The notes below the pieces were generated by a model. The model did not search any database, had not been told where the DNA came from, and saw only the letters and a program-made list of their open reading frames with translations. Below, piece by piece: positions 42,860 through 53,419 of a DNA stretch of 64,000 bases; within the stretch, counting starts at the first letter, position 1; the number at the start of each line of letters is the position of its first letter. A program made the translations under genes and the position numbers. The DNA comes from Selaginella moellendorffii (Eukaryota > Streptophyta > Lycopodiopsida > Selaginellales > Selaginellaceae), in contig NW_003314272.1 of the NCBI RefSeq assembly GCF_000143415.4, positions 2,195,728 through 2,259,727 of the forward strand. The letters are read 5' to 3'.

Positions 42860-43590
42860 AGGCTCTCGTCTAAAAGTATGCCCAGTGTGGGCATTTGCAG
42901 GAATCCCGGGAATCTTTTGAGATCCACGCAAAGAACGTCTTCTCCTGGAATGTGATCGTGGAAAACGGCGAGATCCGGCAGGCCAGGGCGCTGTTCGTGT
43001 CGTGACGACGATGGTGAGCGCTTATGCCCGAAAGGAGGGCGATTCCCGCCTCGCGCGATTGTTCTTCGAGAGCATGCCGCAGTGGAGTGTCGTTCCGTGA
43101 AACGCCATGCTCGGATCAATAGTCCAGGACGGCGAGTTGGGCCTCGCTCGCAGGTTCTTGGAGATCGCGCGAGAGAGACGTGATCGCCTGGAACACGATG
43201 ATTACGGCCTATTCCCAGGAGCTCCAGTTCGCGAGCTTTCTCTTCGACAGGATGCCACAGAGAGTTTGGTGTCGTGGAGCACTATTACTGCGGCTAACGC
43301 ACATCTTGGAAGATTAGTTGACACGCCGCATTTGCCTTAAATGGGCATTTTGGTTATGCAAGATTTAATGTTGATCGAGTGCCACATCCCAATGTAATCT
43401 CTTGGAACGCAATCTTGGGTGCGTATGCTAGCGCTGGCTTTGTAGAAGTGGCTGAATATCTTCCAGTCCATGGACGAGAGATCCGTGTCATGGAAGTCTC
43501 TGATATCCGGATATTCTCACCGGGGAGAAACGTTTCGTGCATCTCGGCATCACTTGGAGTTCTCCGGTCTGAGTTTTGTTTTATTTTTCT
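42860..43590 (+). pseudogene. Decayed PPR gene
   Basis: PLS-type PPR pieces appear in changing frames: HAKNVFSWNVIVENGEIRQA, VSAYARKEGDSRLARLFFES, NAMLGSIVQDGELGLARRFL, PHPNVISWNAILGAYASAGF and DERSVSWKSLISGYSHRGE. They are separated by stops and frameshifts (for example a TGA at about 43098 and a shift near 43455). No intact frame spans it. It probably descends from one of the many PPR duplications. Confidence 0.7.
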
Positions 43591-44946
43591 CGTTAGACAG
43601 CAGATTTATAGCGAAGTTCGTTGATGCAACTGGCCACACCCGATTTCAGCATGCCACCTGACAAGCACGGCTCTTGCACTGTACTTTGGCTCGCTGTGAG
43701 GCGAAAAACAGGCGAGGAAGAAAGGGTAGACTTTTCTCCCCATCCATTCATTCCAGGCTCATTCTTACGCCATTCACTCTTGGCAAAAGCAGAAGGGAAG
43801 AAGCCGGGGTTTCCGAGCCAAAAGTTCAAGTGGCTGAGAAATGAGAAGCACATGAGAGTGATCAAGGTGATACTGGTGGTGATAATTGGCGTGGCTGTAA
43901 ATCACTACCTGAGCTCATCAGGATGCCGCTCTGGGCTCTCGGAGAAATCATTCTGTCCAGACTCCTCCAGAAGAGAATAAAAAAGGTGAAAACTTTGACT
44001 CCATCTTCCTTTTGGGGGTCAACAAGGGCGCTGGCATTTTCCATACACCACACAAAGAGAAAAGCAAGCGATGGAAAGCAACAAGGTAACTTGGGATAGC
44101 TTTTTTCCAGCTGATAAAAAATCGATCTGACTGCTCTTTGCTAGATCCATGGAGGAGTGTTTTCAATATGAAAGATCAGAGTTTCGCGTGAGCTGGATTT
44201 TTCACGAGGGTACAGCCTGGAAAGTTAAAAACTTTCTTTTCGAGCTGGACTTGTCATGAGCTACTAAGCGGGTTTTTCTTCCACAGGAGATATTCGTACT
44301 CAGCATATCTCTCAGGATCAGGTGTCCGTACGCTTCTCCTGTCTTGCCTTTGAAGGACCTGCGCTGGGTTGGTTTTTATCTTTTATGCATCTTGGCGAAA
44401 ACGACCAGCAGCAAAGTTGCTGGATTGCAAGCTAAGGTTACACTTTCTGCAAGAAAAATTTGTTTGATACTAAGTACTGTTCTTGAAAGCTAGCAATAAG
44501 AATAAGAACAAGGAACACTCTAAAGCAAAAAAAAATGTTTAATACTAAAAAACCACCAGAGTTTTGTCCATAAGGGCTGCTGGCACCAGTGGCCAGTAGC
44601 AGCAGTCGCAGCACAGCAGCGGCCATGGTGGCAATAAAATGGGAGAAAGAATGTAGAGCTTGTTCAAATCTTAGCTCGCTCTTGTCTGTGCCACTCTCTG
44701 CCAGTGCCGCCGTGCTCCGGGAAACTCCGGGAGGATCCAAAGCCTGAGATACGGTAATGGTGGCCGAGGCGAGCATTGCTTTACTCTCAGTAGCTTCTTT
44801 AAGTGCTGGGCTGCCAGAGTTTAAAGACTTGCGCCTGGCGGACTAGAAGAGGGCCTTCGAATTTTCTCTGCTGCCATTGTCTTGGTGTAGTCTTTCCGGC
44901 CAGGTGTGTGCTTCTGTCAAATCCGTATCCCTCCCTCCATTCGAAT
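43591..44946. other. Intergenic region, no supportable gene
   Basis: A + frame ending at 43980 includes one hydrophobic segment (VIKVILVVIIGVAVNHYL). A minus-strand ATG frame (44776 to 44438) includes two hydrophobic runs (AAAVLRLLLLATG, FRVFLVLILIASF). Neither has a family, a partner or convincing codon bias. The right end is the promoter and leader of the gene at 44947. Confidence 0.35.
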
Positions 44947-46767
44947 ATGGGGAAGTGTATCAGCAAGCCAGTAGCGGTGGATCCTCCAGCTGAAAAGCCC
45001 AAGACGGATAGCCATCCTGGAGAGTCTACACCAGCTGCTGCTACCCCGGCTAAGGGATCAGATCGTTCCCTCCAGCAGCTCTTCGCAAAGGTAGAGAGAA
45101 AATTATTGCTCCTGTAGAGAGGAGGTGATAGTGAGCGAGCGAGTGAGATATGTTTCAAGATAAAAATGGTTACCTTTTGTCTTTGCCGTTGTGCAGGACG
45201 AGGAGCGGGAGGACGAAGAGGAGAACGGGCAGCTCAAGCGGATTCCAGAGGAAGATAGCTCCGCCGAGGAGCAGGAGGAGGAGACGACGGACAAGGCAGC
45301 AGCAGCGGTCGAGGGTGGCGTTGTCCTCTTGGAGACAATAGCCGAGGATAGCAGCAAGGAGGAAGGATCTGGAAATGCTGGTGGTGTCATTGCTCCTGCT
45401 GAGATCGAGAAGCGCGATCCCACTAGTGCTGATGAGGAAGGCACTGGAGCTGTGAAAGGAGGCGAAGCCCCACCACAGAAAGTCGAGCATGTTGAGGAGG
45501 AGCGGCCGAGCACACCCGAGATTTCCGAGTCTAACAAATCTCCACCAGCTGACGCTTCACCAGCACCAGCAAATAAAGAGGAAGTTGTTTCCGTTGCCCC
45601 CCCGGCTGACAGTGGATCAGAGCAAATGGACGAGAAGCAGGTTGATCTGATAACGCAGGAATCCGACAAGTTCGAGCTGGTCCTCAAGCCACAAGAGTCG
45701 GAGAAGTTTGAGATCGAGATCTTCGGAGGCGAAGGGGCTGTTGGATCCGGCCAAGGCCAAGTGGTTGAAGAGAAGACGTCCACTTCCAAAGGGGCAGAGG
45801 AAGAAGAAGCAGTAGCTAGTAAGAAGGAAGCGGTACAGGATGAAGCTGAAAAAGACGTAGTAATACCGCCGGGTAAGGAAGCTGGAAGTGAAGTAGTAGC
45901 TTTACCTGGTAAGGATGAAGCTGGAAACGAAGAAGTAGGAGTACCACCTGGTCAGGACGAAGAAGCAGGAGCTGCTCACGACAAGGATATAGTGCCACCT
46001 GGTAAGGATGAAAGAAAAGAGGAAGTAGTACCACCTGGTAAGAATGAAGCTGAAAACGATGAAGCTACGGCTGAAGGTGAAAACGAAGCAGCAGTAGCAG
46101 TACCACATGGTAAAATTGAAGCTGCTGAAGCTGGAAACGAAGCAATAGCAGTACCTCATGGTAAGAATGAAGTTGAAAACGATGAAGCTGCGGCTGAAGC
46201 TGGAAACGAAGCAGAACCTGGTAAGGATGAAAACAGCGAGAGCATCGAACCTGTAGGCGAGACTGGTGGAGACACCGATATCCTTCAGAAGGTACGATTG
46301 ATTTACGATATCTTTGTACTCGTGATATATCTATTGCGCAGGTTGAAAACAACGTCGACACGAATGAGACGGGAGCATCGAAACCTCGAAGTACGGCGGA
46401 GGCTGCAGAGGGTAGTAATAAAGTCTCAAGTGAGAAGGTGGACTTTGGGGCTCTGGATCCTGACGAGGCCAGGAACGCCCAAAGCAAGGAAGAAAGTGGA
46501 CAAGGTGAACCTGCTCGTGATCAGGCTGCCGCTGCCGACGTATCTTTGGATGCTGGAGAATTACATGTCGAGCCATCACCAGATGTCGATACTTCAGTAA
46601 ATGCGAGCACCATTGCACAAGGCCAGGAAGAAGTCAAACCGGAAGAATTCTTTGAGGCGTCTGAACAGATTTCTGACCTTCCGGAGAGCATGGAACATAA
46701 AGCCGCGCCAGAGGTAGAGGCAGCGGCTACTCCTGTAAGACAAGAAGACACAGTTAGTAATACGTGA
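44947..46767 (+). CDS. Acidic, disordered, repeat-bearing protein with N-myristoylation signal
   Basis: Three exons (44947-45090, 45197-46291, 46342-46767) encoding about 555 residues. The start MGKCISKPV is a good N-myristoylation site (Gly2, Ser6, Lys7), and Cys4 could be palmitoylated, so the protein is probably anchored at the plasma membrane or another membrane. The rest is overwhelmingly acidic and low-complexity. Between about residues 255 and 385 there are irregular repeats of V(P)PGK(D/N)EAxNE and VPHGKNEVENDEA. No catalytic motif. I do not recognise a family; acidic membrane-associated scaffold or stress proteins are possible analogues. Both introns have clean donors (AAAG/GTAGAG, GAAG/GTACGA). 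It is convergent with the PPR gene, with stops about 70 bp apart. Confidence 0.82.
45840..46240 (+). repeat. Coding repeat (PPGKDEAxNE type)
   Basis: Imperfect repeats of about 36-60 bp around GTACCACCTGGTAAGGATGA and GTACCACATGGTAAGAATGA, roughly eight copies, in the acidic protein gene. They explain open shadow frames on the other strand. Confidence 0.75.
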
Positions 46768-46839
46768 ATGTTTGCCTGTTTGCGTGATGAACGAATTCTT
46801 CTCCTGCTAAGTAGAATGAAGGAAGCAACTTGTCATCCT

Positions 46840-48405
46840 TCAACCGCCCAGGACTCTGAAACTTTGAGAGAAGCTCGTCTTGTACACGTTGGACAGCAAA
46901 ACGAAGTGCGAGTCGTCGTTGGGCTCCAGCTTGGACATGATCTCGGTAACCCGCGCTGCTCTCGCCACTTCACCGTGCATGGAGCACGCATTCAGAAGAA
47001 TCCGCCACAGGATCGGGTCGGAATGGCTGGGCAGCCTCCGTAGGAAGTCCTCCGCATGACTCATCCAGCCCGCTTTGACGAGCAGATCGATCATGCACGC
47101 GTGATGTTCCTGCGACACGGGGAGCTTGTGATCCTCGGACATGCACGTATAGTAGAACCAACCTTGGTAGAGCAGTCCCGCGTGGGAGCAAGCGTTGAGA
47201 ATGCTGATGAAGGTGATATCGTCCGGCTCAAACCCCTCGAGGATCATGTTCTTGAAGATCTCGAGGGCTTCCTCGTGGCGGCCGTGCTGAGAGTACGCGG
47301 TTATCATGGTCGTCCAGGAAACCAGAGTCCTCTTCTGGATCCCATCGAACAAGTCCTTTGCGCGCTGGATCTTCCCGGCTTTGGCATACATATTGAGCAG
47401 CGCGTTCTGCACCGTAGTATCGGAGGAAAAGACGCTGGAAGCAATGCACTGGTGGATTACAGTACCTTGCTCGACCGAGCAGGAGCCCAGGACGCTGCTG
47501 AAAGTGAAATCGTTGGGACGGAAGCCTTCCAAGTTCATTCTCCAGAAAAGCTCCACGGCCTCGTCGTCGAGGCCTTTCTGCGTGAATGCCGCGATCATCT
47601 CGTTCCACGACACGAGATCCTTCGCCTCCATCCCCTCGAAAACATTTTTTGCAGCGGGAACGCTCCCGCACTTGACGAACATGTTGACGGCGGCGTTTTG
47701 CACAGCGGTGTGAGACTGGTAGCCGCAAGCCACTGCTCGAGCGTAAACTTCCCGGCCTCGGTGGACGTCTTGAGCAGAAGAGCAAGCTCCCAACAGGCTG
47801 ATAAAAGTCACGTCGTTCTGCTTCAGGCCTTCGCAGTCCATCCCTTTCAACACCTGTAGTGCCTCGTGCAAAAGCCCACCTTGGGCAAACGCCGTGATCA
47901 TGGCTGTCCACGTAACTACGTTCCTCTCGGCCATCTGGTCGAACACCACCTTTGCTTCCTCCACAGCCCAGCACTTTGCATACATGTTGACGAGCGCAGT
48001 TCCAAGCACGACGTCAGGCCTCAATCCAGAGCTCTCGATCTGTGCGTGAATTGCCTTGCCTTGCTTCAGGTTCCCACACGCCCCGAGAACGCTGGCAAAC
48101 GCGAACTCGTCCGGCTGGGCACCTTCTCTGCTCATCTGGGCGAACAAATCCAGCGCCTCCGAGTCGTGTCCATTCTGGACATAGGCCGCCAGCATGATCG
48201 CCCAGGAGAAGGCGTTTCTCGAGCGAATCCCATCGAAGACTGCCCGGGCGTCTCTCACGCTGCCGCATTTGCCGTATCTCTGGACGAGGAGATTGGCCAG
48301 GAAGCGATCGTCGCTGTGGCCGCTCGAAACAACGAGCTCGTGAGCCTTCGCCAACTCGAGCAAATCACTCGCGTTTCGGACCAGCGTCACGAGCGATCTA
48401 TCCAT
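46840..48405 (-). CDS. PLS-class PPR protein, shortened E region
   Basis: Intronless, 521 residues from the ATG at 48405. Repeats alternate P, L and S types: LANLLVQRYGKCGSVRDARA, NAFSWAIMLAAYVQNGHDSE, GTALVNMYAKCWAVEEAKVV, NVVTWTAMITAFAQGG, TLVSWTTMITAYSQHGRHEE, then the E-type DPILWRILLNACSMHGEV and DSHFVLLSNVYKTSFSQSF. It ends at RVLGG, where family members normally continue with the rest of E and often a DYW domain. There is no clear organelle presequence in the first 20 residues (MDRSLVTLVRNASDLL). A role in organelle C-to-U RNA editing is likely for the class but unproven here. Its stop lies 70 bp from the stop of the convergent acidic gene. Confidence 0.87.
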   Translation of the reverse strand: MDRSLVTLVRNASDLLELAKAHELVVSSGHSDDRFLANLLVQRYGKCGSVRDARAVFDGIRSRNAFSWAIMLAAYVQNGHDSEALDLFAQMSREGAQPDEFAFASVLGACGNLKQGKAIHAQIESSGLRPDVVLGTALVNMYAKCWAVEEAKVVFDQMAERNVVTWTAMITAFAQGGLLHEALQVLKGMDCEGLKQNDVTFISLLGACSSAQDVHRGREVYARAVACGYQSHTAVQNAAVNMFVKCGSVPAAKNVFEGMEAKDLVSWNEMIAAFTQKGLDDEAVELFWRMNLEGFRPNDFTFSSVLGSCSVEQGTVIHQCIASSVFSSDTTVQNALLNMYAKAGKIQRAKDLFDGIQKRTLVSWTTMITAYSQHGRHEEALEIFKNMILEGFEPDDITFISILNACSHAGLLYQGWFYYTCMSEDHKLPVSQEHHACMIDLLVKAGWMSHAEDFLRRLPSHSDPILWRILLNACSMHGEVARAARVTEIMSKLEPNDDSHFVLLSNVYKTSFSQSFRVLGG

Positions 48406-48469
48406 GAAAAAGATTGCGTAAAAACACGCTGAGCTTATTTGTCGCTGCTGGAGCTACTGGAAGTTACCA

Positions 48470-49804
48470 TCACAGTCGAAGAACTCGGTTGGAGCTGAGG
48501 TTGAAAGGATCCTCCTGTCCTGCAAGGCTGGACGTCATCCTGCCTTCGATCCATCCGTTGTTCAGTGGTAACGCCTTTTCTCTTCCGCCAATGACACGGC
48601 TACCTTCGATCCGGTCCTCAAATTCTGGCAGCCCTTGTTCTAGCCTGAGCTTTCTGGCCTTTCTCTGCTCGTTAATCTCCTTCCGCAACCATTTCTCAAC
48701 CGTTCTCTGTCGAGGCTCCATTGAGTTAGTAATAATGGAAGTTTTGCTATGCAAGCTTTCCATACCATGAGAGATAACTCCTTGAGCTCTGGAATCTCGT
48801 GGAGAGGTTTCATGATCTGGAGTCTACCGCTTGCCAGATAAGCCTGAATGGAATGAGATGCACAAAGATGAAGACCAAAGAGCTTACAATATGAGAAGGC
48901 CATGACTCAAGCCCGTCGAAGATATGAGTTGCGTAGATGATAGTTGCTCCACGGTCCAGGCACTCGGACTTGAGAAACGCGAGAAGGTCTGATCGCGCGA
49001 GCACGTCCAGGTCGACGGTGATCTCATCTAGCAATAACACCTGAAACAAAGGAAAAGAAACAGAAAGTAAGCTGAGAAGCTTGAAACATCTTTAAAGTGG
49101 TTACTTGCCTTGAATGGTTTCAGGAGACCCATGCAAATCTGGACGCGTCTTCGCTGGCCATCAGAGACCTTGTGCATTCTCCAGTTGAGATCAATGTCAA
49201 GAACCTGTACAAACGATGCACAGAGAAAAAAAAACAAGTTCCAGGAAAAGAAGACACGCGAATGATCACCTGAATCAACTTCTTTCGACGCTCTTCGTCG
49301 GTACCAGCTACTCCCAGAATCATCTTTCCCGCGGAAATGTCCATTTGGATTGGTACATCGAATCCCGCAAACGCGACATCTCGCCTCCACTACTGGCCAA
49401 CAAAGAATTCTCAAAACTCTCCGAGGAGAAAGGAGAAAAAAAAGGTATCTATCATACCTCCCCGCCAAGGTACGATAGATCGCCAGAGCAAGTGATGGAG
49501 GTATCGTGGAAGGCCGATTTGCCGAGGACGCGCACCATATCCGGATGCACGAAGTGCTTGCCACCGATAATCTTGAGCACAGTAGTCTTCCCTGCCGAAT
49601 CCCTCACGATATTTCGTGATTCTTGCCCGAAAAAACGAAGAAGAATGCGATACCTGCCCCATTGGCGCCGATGAGCAAGCATCGATCCCCGGCTCGCAGC
49701 GTGAGGGAAAATCCCTGGACAAGCGGCTTTGCTCCTGGTGCGGCATTTCCATCAATCCCCGGGTACGTAAAGCACAGCTCCTTCACCTCCACAGTGACAG
49801 CCAT
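48470..49804 (-). CDS. Soluble ABC ATPase, ABCI20/ABCI19/21-like
   Basis: Seven or so exons encode about 315 residues without membrane helices. From the ATG at 49804: [38 protein letters not shown] (Walker A, split by the first intron), [40 protein letters not shown]-type segment, signature motif [37 protein letters not shown] (Walker B and D-loop), [14 protein letters not shown] (H-loop), then a C-terminal [19 protein letters not shown] and NNGWIEGRM tail. This agrees with the Arabidopsis ABCI19/20/21 group, related to yeast CAF16, which form an ER-associated complex linked to cytokinin response. It is divergent with the kinase-like gene, 106 bp between starts. Confidence 0.93.
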
Positions 49805-49910
49805 AGAGTAGATCGAAAAAACCCTGAAATAACTAAGAACCCTAAAAAACTAGGAACATCGTTAAAGGTTTAAAGGTAATGGCGGGAAAGGAGGGTTAGG
49901 GTTCTAGGCA
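49805..49910. promoter_or_regulatory. 106-bp bidirectional promoter ABCI / kinase-like gene
   Basis: Contains AAAACCCTGAAAT, AAGAACCCTAAAA (49835-49847, the reverse of the recurring 13-mer) and TTAGGGTTC just before the + strand ATG. Confidence 0.5.
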
Positions 49911-51599
49911 ATGGACGATGTGTTTCCGATTCCCGTGCGCCTTGTGTACGTGCATCCGGCGGAGGAGCGTGGTAGGAATGTGGACGATCTTCGTTCTAAG
50001 GTAGCATTCCGGGCCGTGCCATTCGACATCCAGGATTCGGCCGAGCTTGCAAGCTGGCTCAAGACGGCTCTCACAGTGGACGCGGTCCTTACCTCCAAGG
50101 GATGGATGGAAATTCCTATGCCAGATCCTGCACCACCGCTGCCCCCAGCATTCGAGCTCCATCTCCGCAAGGCGCTCTTCGCAGGTTTGATTTTGTCTGG
50201 CATGCTACTCCTCTCATTTCGCGCAGATGCTTGTGATAACAGCAAGGAATGGGCTCGCACTGTGTTACGCCCATTTCCGTTTGCTGTCCTAGGCGTTGCC
50301 GACTTGCGGAGAGCGTTGGAGGAGCCACTGTCTTTGCCGCTCCCTGTTGGTCCTGCTACATACGCAACTCTGTATCCGAGCTCTGCCACTCAGTTCATTC
50401 CGACCAGCCAGTACCCCGCCGAGAGGATCTCCGCTTGCGTCACCACCTTCATGAACTCGAGGGTGGCGTTTGGCATGTCCGAGAATCAAAGTTTCTGGGA
50501 CTCGGCATTTTGCAACTTGTGGATGGAGCTGCTGTATCTGTCGGAGATCACCAGCGTTCAGCTCAACCGGAGTGTCACCGAGCTCTCTGGTGCTTCAACC
50601 GCAGACGCCCGTCCGGATTTGCTGCTTTGGATCTCGAGCAGGCTCTGCGTCAAGTTTGAGGAGAAACGGGCAACTCTGGAAGAGGCGTTCCAGGACTTGA
50701 CAAAGAAACTTGGCGTGCTCCCACCGCAGTACTATGGACCCGTCCAGTGGATGCTTGGGGTAGCACTAGCAGGTCCGGAGATGGCAGGATGGGCTGTGAG
50801 ACATGGGCAAGATGCACCAGATGATCTGTTTGGGCGCTTAAACATGGTGTCACTCAGGGACAAGGCAACATGCTTGCGACTCTCCGTCAACTTCCTCCGG
50901 ATTGCCTTGACAATCTCAGACTTCTACAGCGGGATGAATTCTCTGCCGCGGCCATTCAACGTGCTTCCTCCCGCCTCTTACGGCTCCCTCGGCCAGATAG
51001 CCAGGACTCTGCGGATCGTCTATCCCAAGGTGATCAAGGAGATTCGTCCCTGGTCGCAGCATGTTGCGGAGGGATTCACTACGACGGCTTTGGTGACGCG
51101 AGCATACGGGCTTGGCGCTGTGGGGCTGGTGTCCGGCGACGTCAAAGTCAGGGGTGAGCGATACAGCGTGGTCATTCACTCGGTGGGATACGAGCGCATA
51201 ATTTCTCGTAAAGATGACTTGTGGCCGGCCATGCAGGACGTGCTTCACGGGGTGCATGCGTTGCACCACGCGGGCTTGGTTCACAGGGACATCAGATGGA
51301 GAAACGTCCTCCAGTGTCCGGCTAGTAATGAGGGTTGGATGCTCATCGATCTTGAGACGGTGTGGAAGACAGACTGTAAGCCGAGCTGTTGCTGGCTTCG
51401 CGCCTGGGACGAGAACACATTGGTTGACGGCCTCTACACGCGGTCCTCGGATCTCTATCTTGTTGGAAGGCTTATGGAGAGCTTTCGTGATCTGTCACCC
51501 GAGGCCAAGGAGTTTCGGGCTAGGCTTTTACGGCACGGGTTCCGGAGTGCTCAGGAAGCGCTGCATTACTTGAAGAACACTACTTTCTGCAAAACTTAG
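49911..51599 (+). CDS. Kinase-fold protein with HRD but no DFG
   Basis: A 562-residue open frame. The N-terminal 300 residues are unrecognised (VRLVYVHPAEERGRNVDDLR, FDIQDSAELASWLKT). The C-terminal third has a kinase catalytic loop: HHAGLVHRDIRWRNV (about residue 455-469; HRD with the catalytic Asp and the Asn five residues later), then MLIDLETV in place of the usual DFG-bearing strand. A glycine loop and VAIK lysine are not evident. This resembles the HRDIRWxN kinases such as fungal FunK1 and Crinkler-linked kinases. Whether it is active is open. Codons about 90-103 (50185-50226, 42 bp) have GT-AG ends and a multiple-of-three length, so they could be a tiny intron or a retained segment. Confidence 0.75.
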   Translation: MDDVFPIPVRLVYVHPAEERGRNVDDLRSKVAFRAVPFDIQDSAELASWLKTALTVDAVLTSKGWMEIPMPDPAPPLPPAFELHLRKALFAGLILSGMLLLSFRADACDNSKEWARTVLRPFPFAVLGVADLRRALEEPLSLPLPVGPATYATLYPSSATQFIPTSQYPAERISACVTTFMNSRVAFGMSENQSFWDSAFCNLWMELLYLSEITSVQLNRSVTELSGASTADARPDLLLWISSRLCVKFEEKRATLEEAFQDLTKKLGVLPPQYYGPVQWMLGVALAGPEMAGWAVRHGQDAPDDLFGRLNMVSLRDKATCLRLSVNFLRIALTISDFYSGMNSLPRPFNVLPPASYGSLGQIARTLRIVYPKVIKEIRPWSQHVAEGFTTTALVTRAYGLGAVGLVSGDVKVRGERYSVVIHSVGYERIISRKDDLWPAMQDVLHGVHALHHAGLVHRDIRWRNVLQCPASNEGWMLIDLETVWKTDCKPSCCWLRAWDENTLVDGLYTRSSDLYLVGRLMESFRDLSPEAKEFRARLLRHGFRSAQEALHYLKNTTFCKT

Positions 51600-52049
51600 G
51601 GTTTATCGGTTTGCACTTTGCACTTTATATAAAAATATTTTAAAATGTGTATTTTAATTTTTGTGATTGCTGCATTTGCACTTGAGTAGTTTCTAGGTTG
51701 TTTTAAGCTTTAAGTATGCATTTTAAAACATTTTCATTCCCACCTGCATAGGTTTTTTGGTATAAAACACTAGTGACTTCGCACCTGACTTACTTTAAAA
51801 TGTCTTTCAAACATGTTTTAAAATATTTTAAAATTTCAAATTCAAATCAAATTTGAAATACTAACCTAAATTTCAATTTCAAGTTCAAATTTCAAATAGT
51901 AAACTTGAACATAGAAATCAACATAGGAAGTCGGTTAAGTTCTCTTGAACATCCTGTGCATCCTCTGGCCCATGCAAGTCTTTCTGTGGTTCTCCCTTAG
52001 CTATGACAAGATCCTTGTAATCTTTGAAAATCTCTACTTCTTTGAAGGC
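51600..52049. other. AT-rich low-complexity sequence
   Basis: AT-rich sequence with TTTAAAATATTT runs and CAAATTTGAA/TTCAAATTTCAA low-complexity around 51830-51900. No gene is seen. Confidence 0.5.
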
Positions 52050-52674
52050 TTGAATGTGTCTCTCTTATGCCTTGATCTTGGCATTGATGTTTGTTTCACC
52101 AACATCAATTAACAAGTTGTGCAAAATGCAACAACCTTTGATGATCTTCAACAGATACTTCAACTTGATCCTTTGTTTTTGATCCAAGCATTTGAATGTC
52201 ATTTTTAGGAGTCCAAATGCTTGTTCAATAACAATCCGGGCCAAATGGTGTTGCTGGTTGTACTCTGCCTTAGTCACTATCAACTGGGAACCTATTTCAA
52301 AAGAATAATTGAAAAAAAAACCAATCAGTTTACCTAAGTGAGGGATTATCAAGTGCTGCTGCAGTTAGTAGCTTTTGTCTCCCACCAAGTACGGCTCAAT
52401 CCACTCGTCAAAAGCAAACTCCAGAGAAACTATGAGTAATGCCCTTGCTTGGATCTTGTGACATAGTTTGGAGTTTCAAAAAACCCTTATATCATGAACA
52501 CTCCCTAGGGAGAAAAATAAACCAATTAGATGTATAGAAGAAAAAAATTAAAAGTAATTACTTGACTAGCCTGCATAGATACTCAAGAACCTTTTTTGAG
52601 CATTGCACACCCCTTACAAGATCACCGAATACTGTTGCTTTCGATCAAAGTAACCCTCACCATCTAAGCCAACT

Positions 52675-53277
52675 TGTAGCGTATGTGATTATAGGATGAG
52701 ATTTGGATATACTGTCACTATGGATCTTTAGAACCTTTAGGGATAAATAGGGATAAAATAGCCACTAAGGGCTCTCTCATTAAGCAATTGCCCCTTTTCC
52801 ATTGATTAGTGATTATTTAAAAATATAAAATACCTTTGAGCAAGATATATTCCTACCCCTAAAATTTAAAATTATACATATTAGGCATCCATATGTATGT
52901 TTTTCCTCTTATGCGAAATATCCACGGACAAAAGTATCCACTGTAGGATTATAGTACGGGTGGATAACTAGCTGCCTCACATAGAATAACCAATTTACAC
53001 AATGGAAGAATTGGTAGATTCAGTGCGGAAATGGAAGTGTTAATTCCCCTAAGCTCAATAAGGGTTATTAATTAATAGTCAATGAGGACATTAACATCTC
53101 TAAAGGGGGGGTGAGTGTAACACATGTGATCATAAAATGAGATTTGGATATATTGTCATCGTGGATCTTTGGAACCTTTAGGGATAAATGGGGATAAAAT
53201 AGCCACTAAGTGCTCTTTCATCAAATAATTGCCCCTTTTCTAGTTAGCTTAAGAGGAGAGAGATAGGGTGCACTACA
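52675..53277 (+). mobile_element. Miniature LTR element (TRIM-2), 5' LTR truncated
   Basis: The 3' LTR is 53116-53277 (162 bp, TGTAAC...CACTACA), preceded by a polypurine tract AAAGGGGGGGTGAG. The left LTR begins TGTAGCG at 52675 and stops after CCCCTTTTCCA (52801). The rest of it and the primer-binding site are deleted. Target duplication CAACT is perfect: 52670-52674 and 53278-53282. It has no coding capacity. It sits inside the Harbinger remnant. Confidence 0.83.
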
Positions 53278-53419
53278 CAACTGGTCAGATAATCTTGAAA
53301 TGTGTACAGTTAATTGCCCCAGCCATATTAGGGAGATAGGTCTTAGTAATTTGTTGAAAATCTACCACCACAATTCTAACCTTTGCTGCTGTCTCCGAGA
53401 ATCAAATCTTGTACTTGAG

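Noticed and set aside
44438-44776. 112-residue minus-strand ATG frame with two hydrophobic runs
   Set aside because: No family, no supporting splice or regulatory context, and average composition. I mention it only in the intergenic entry.
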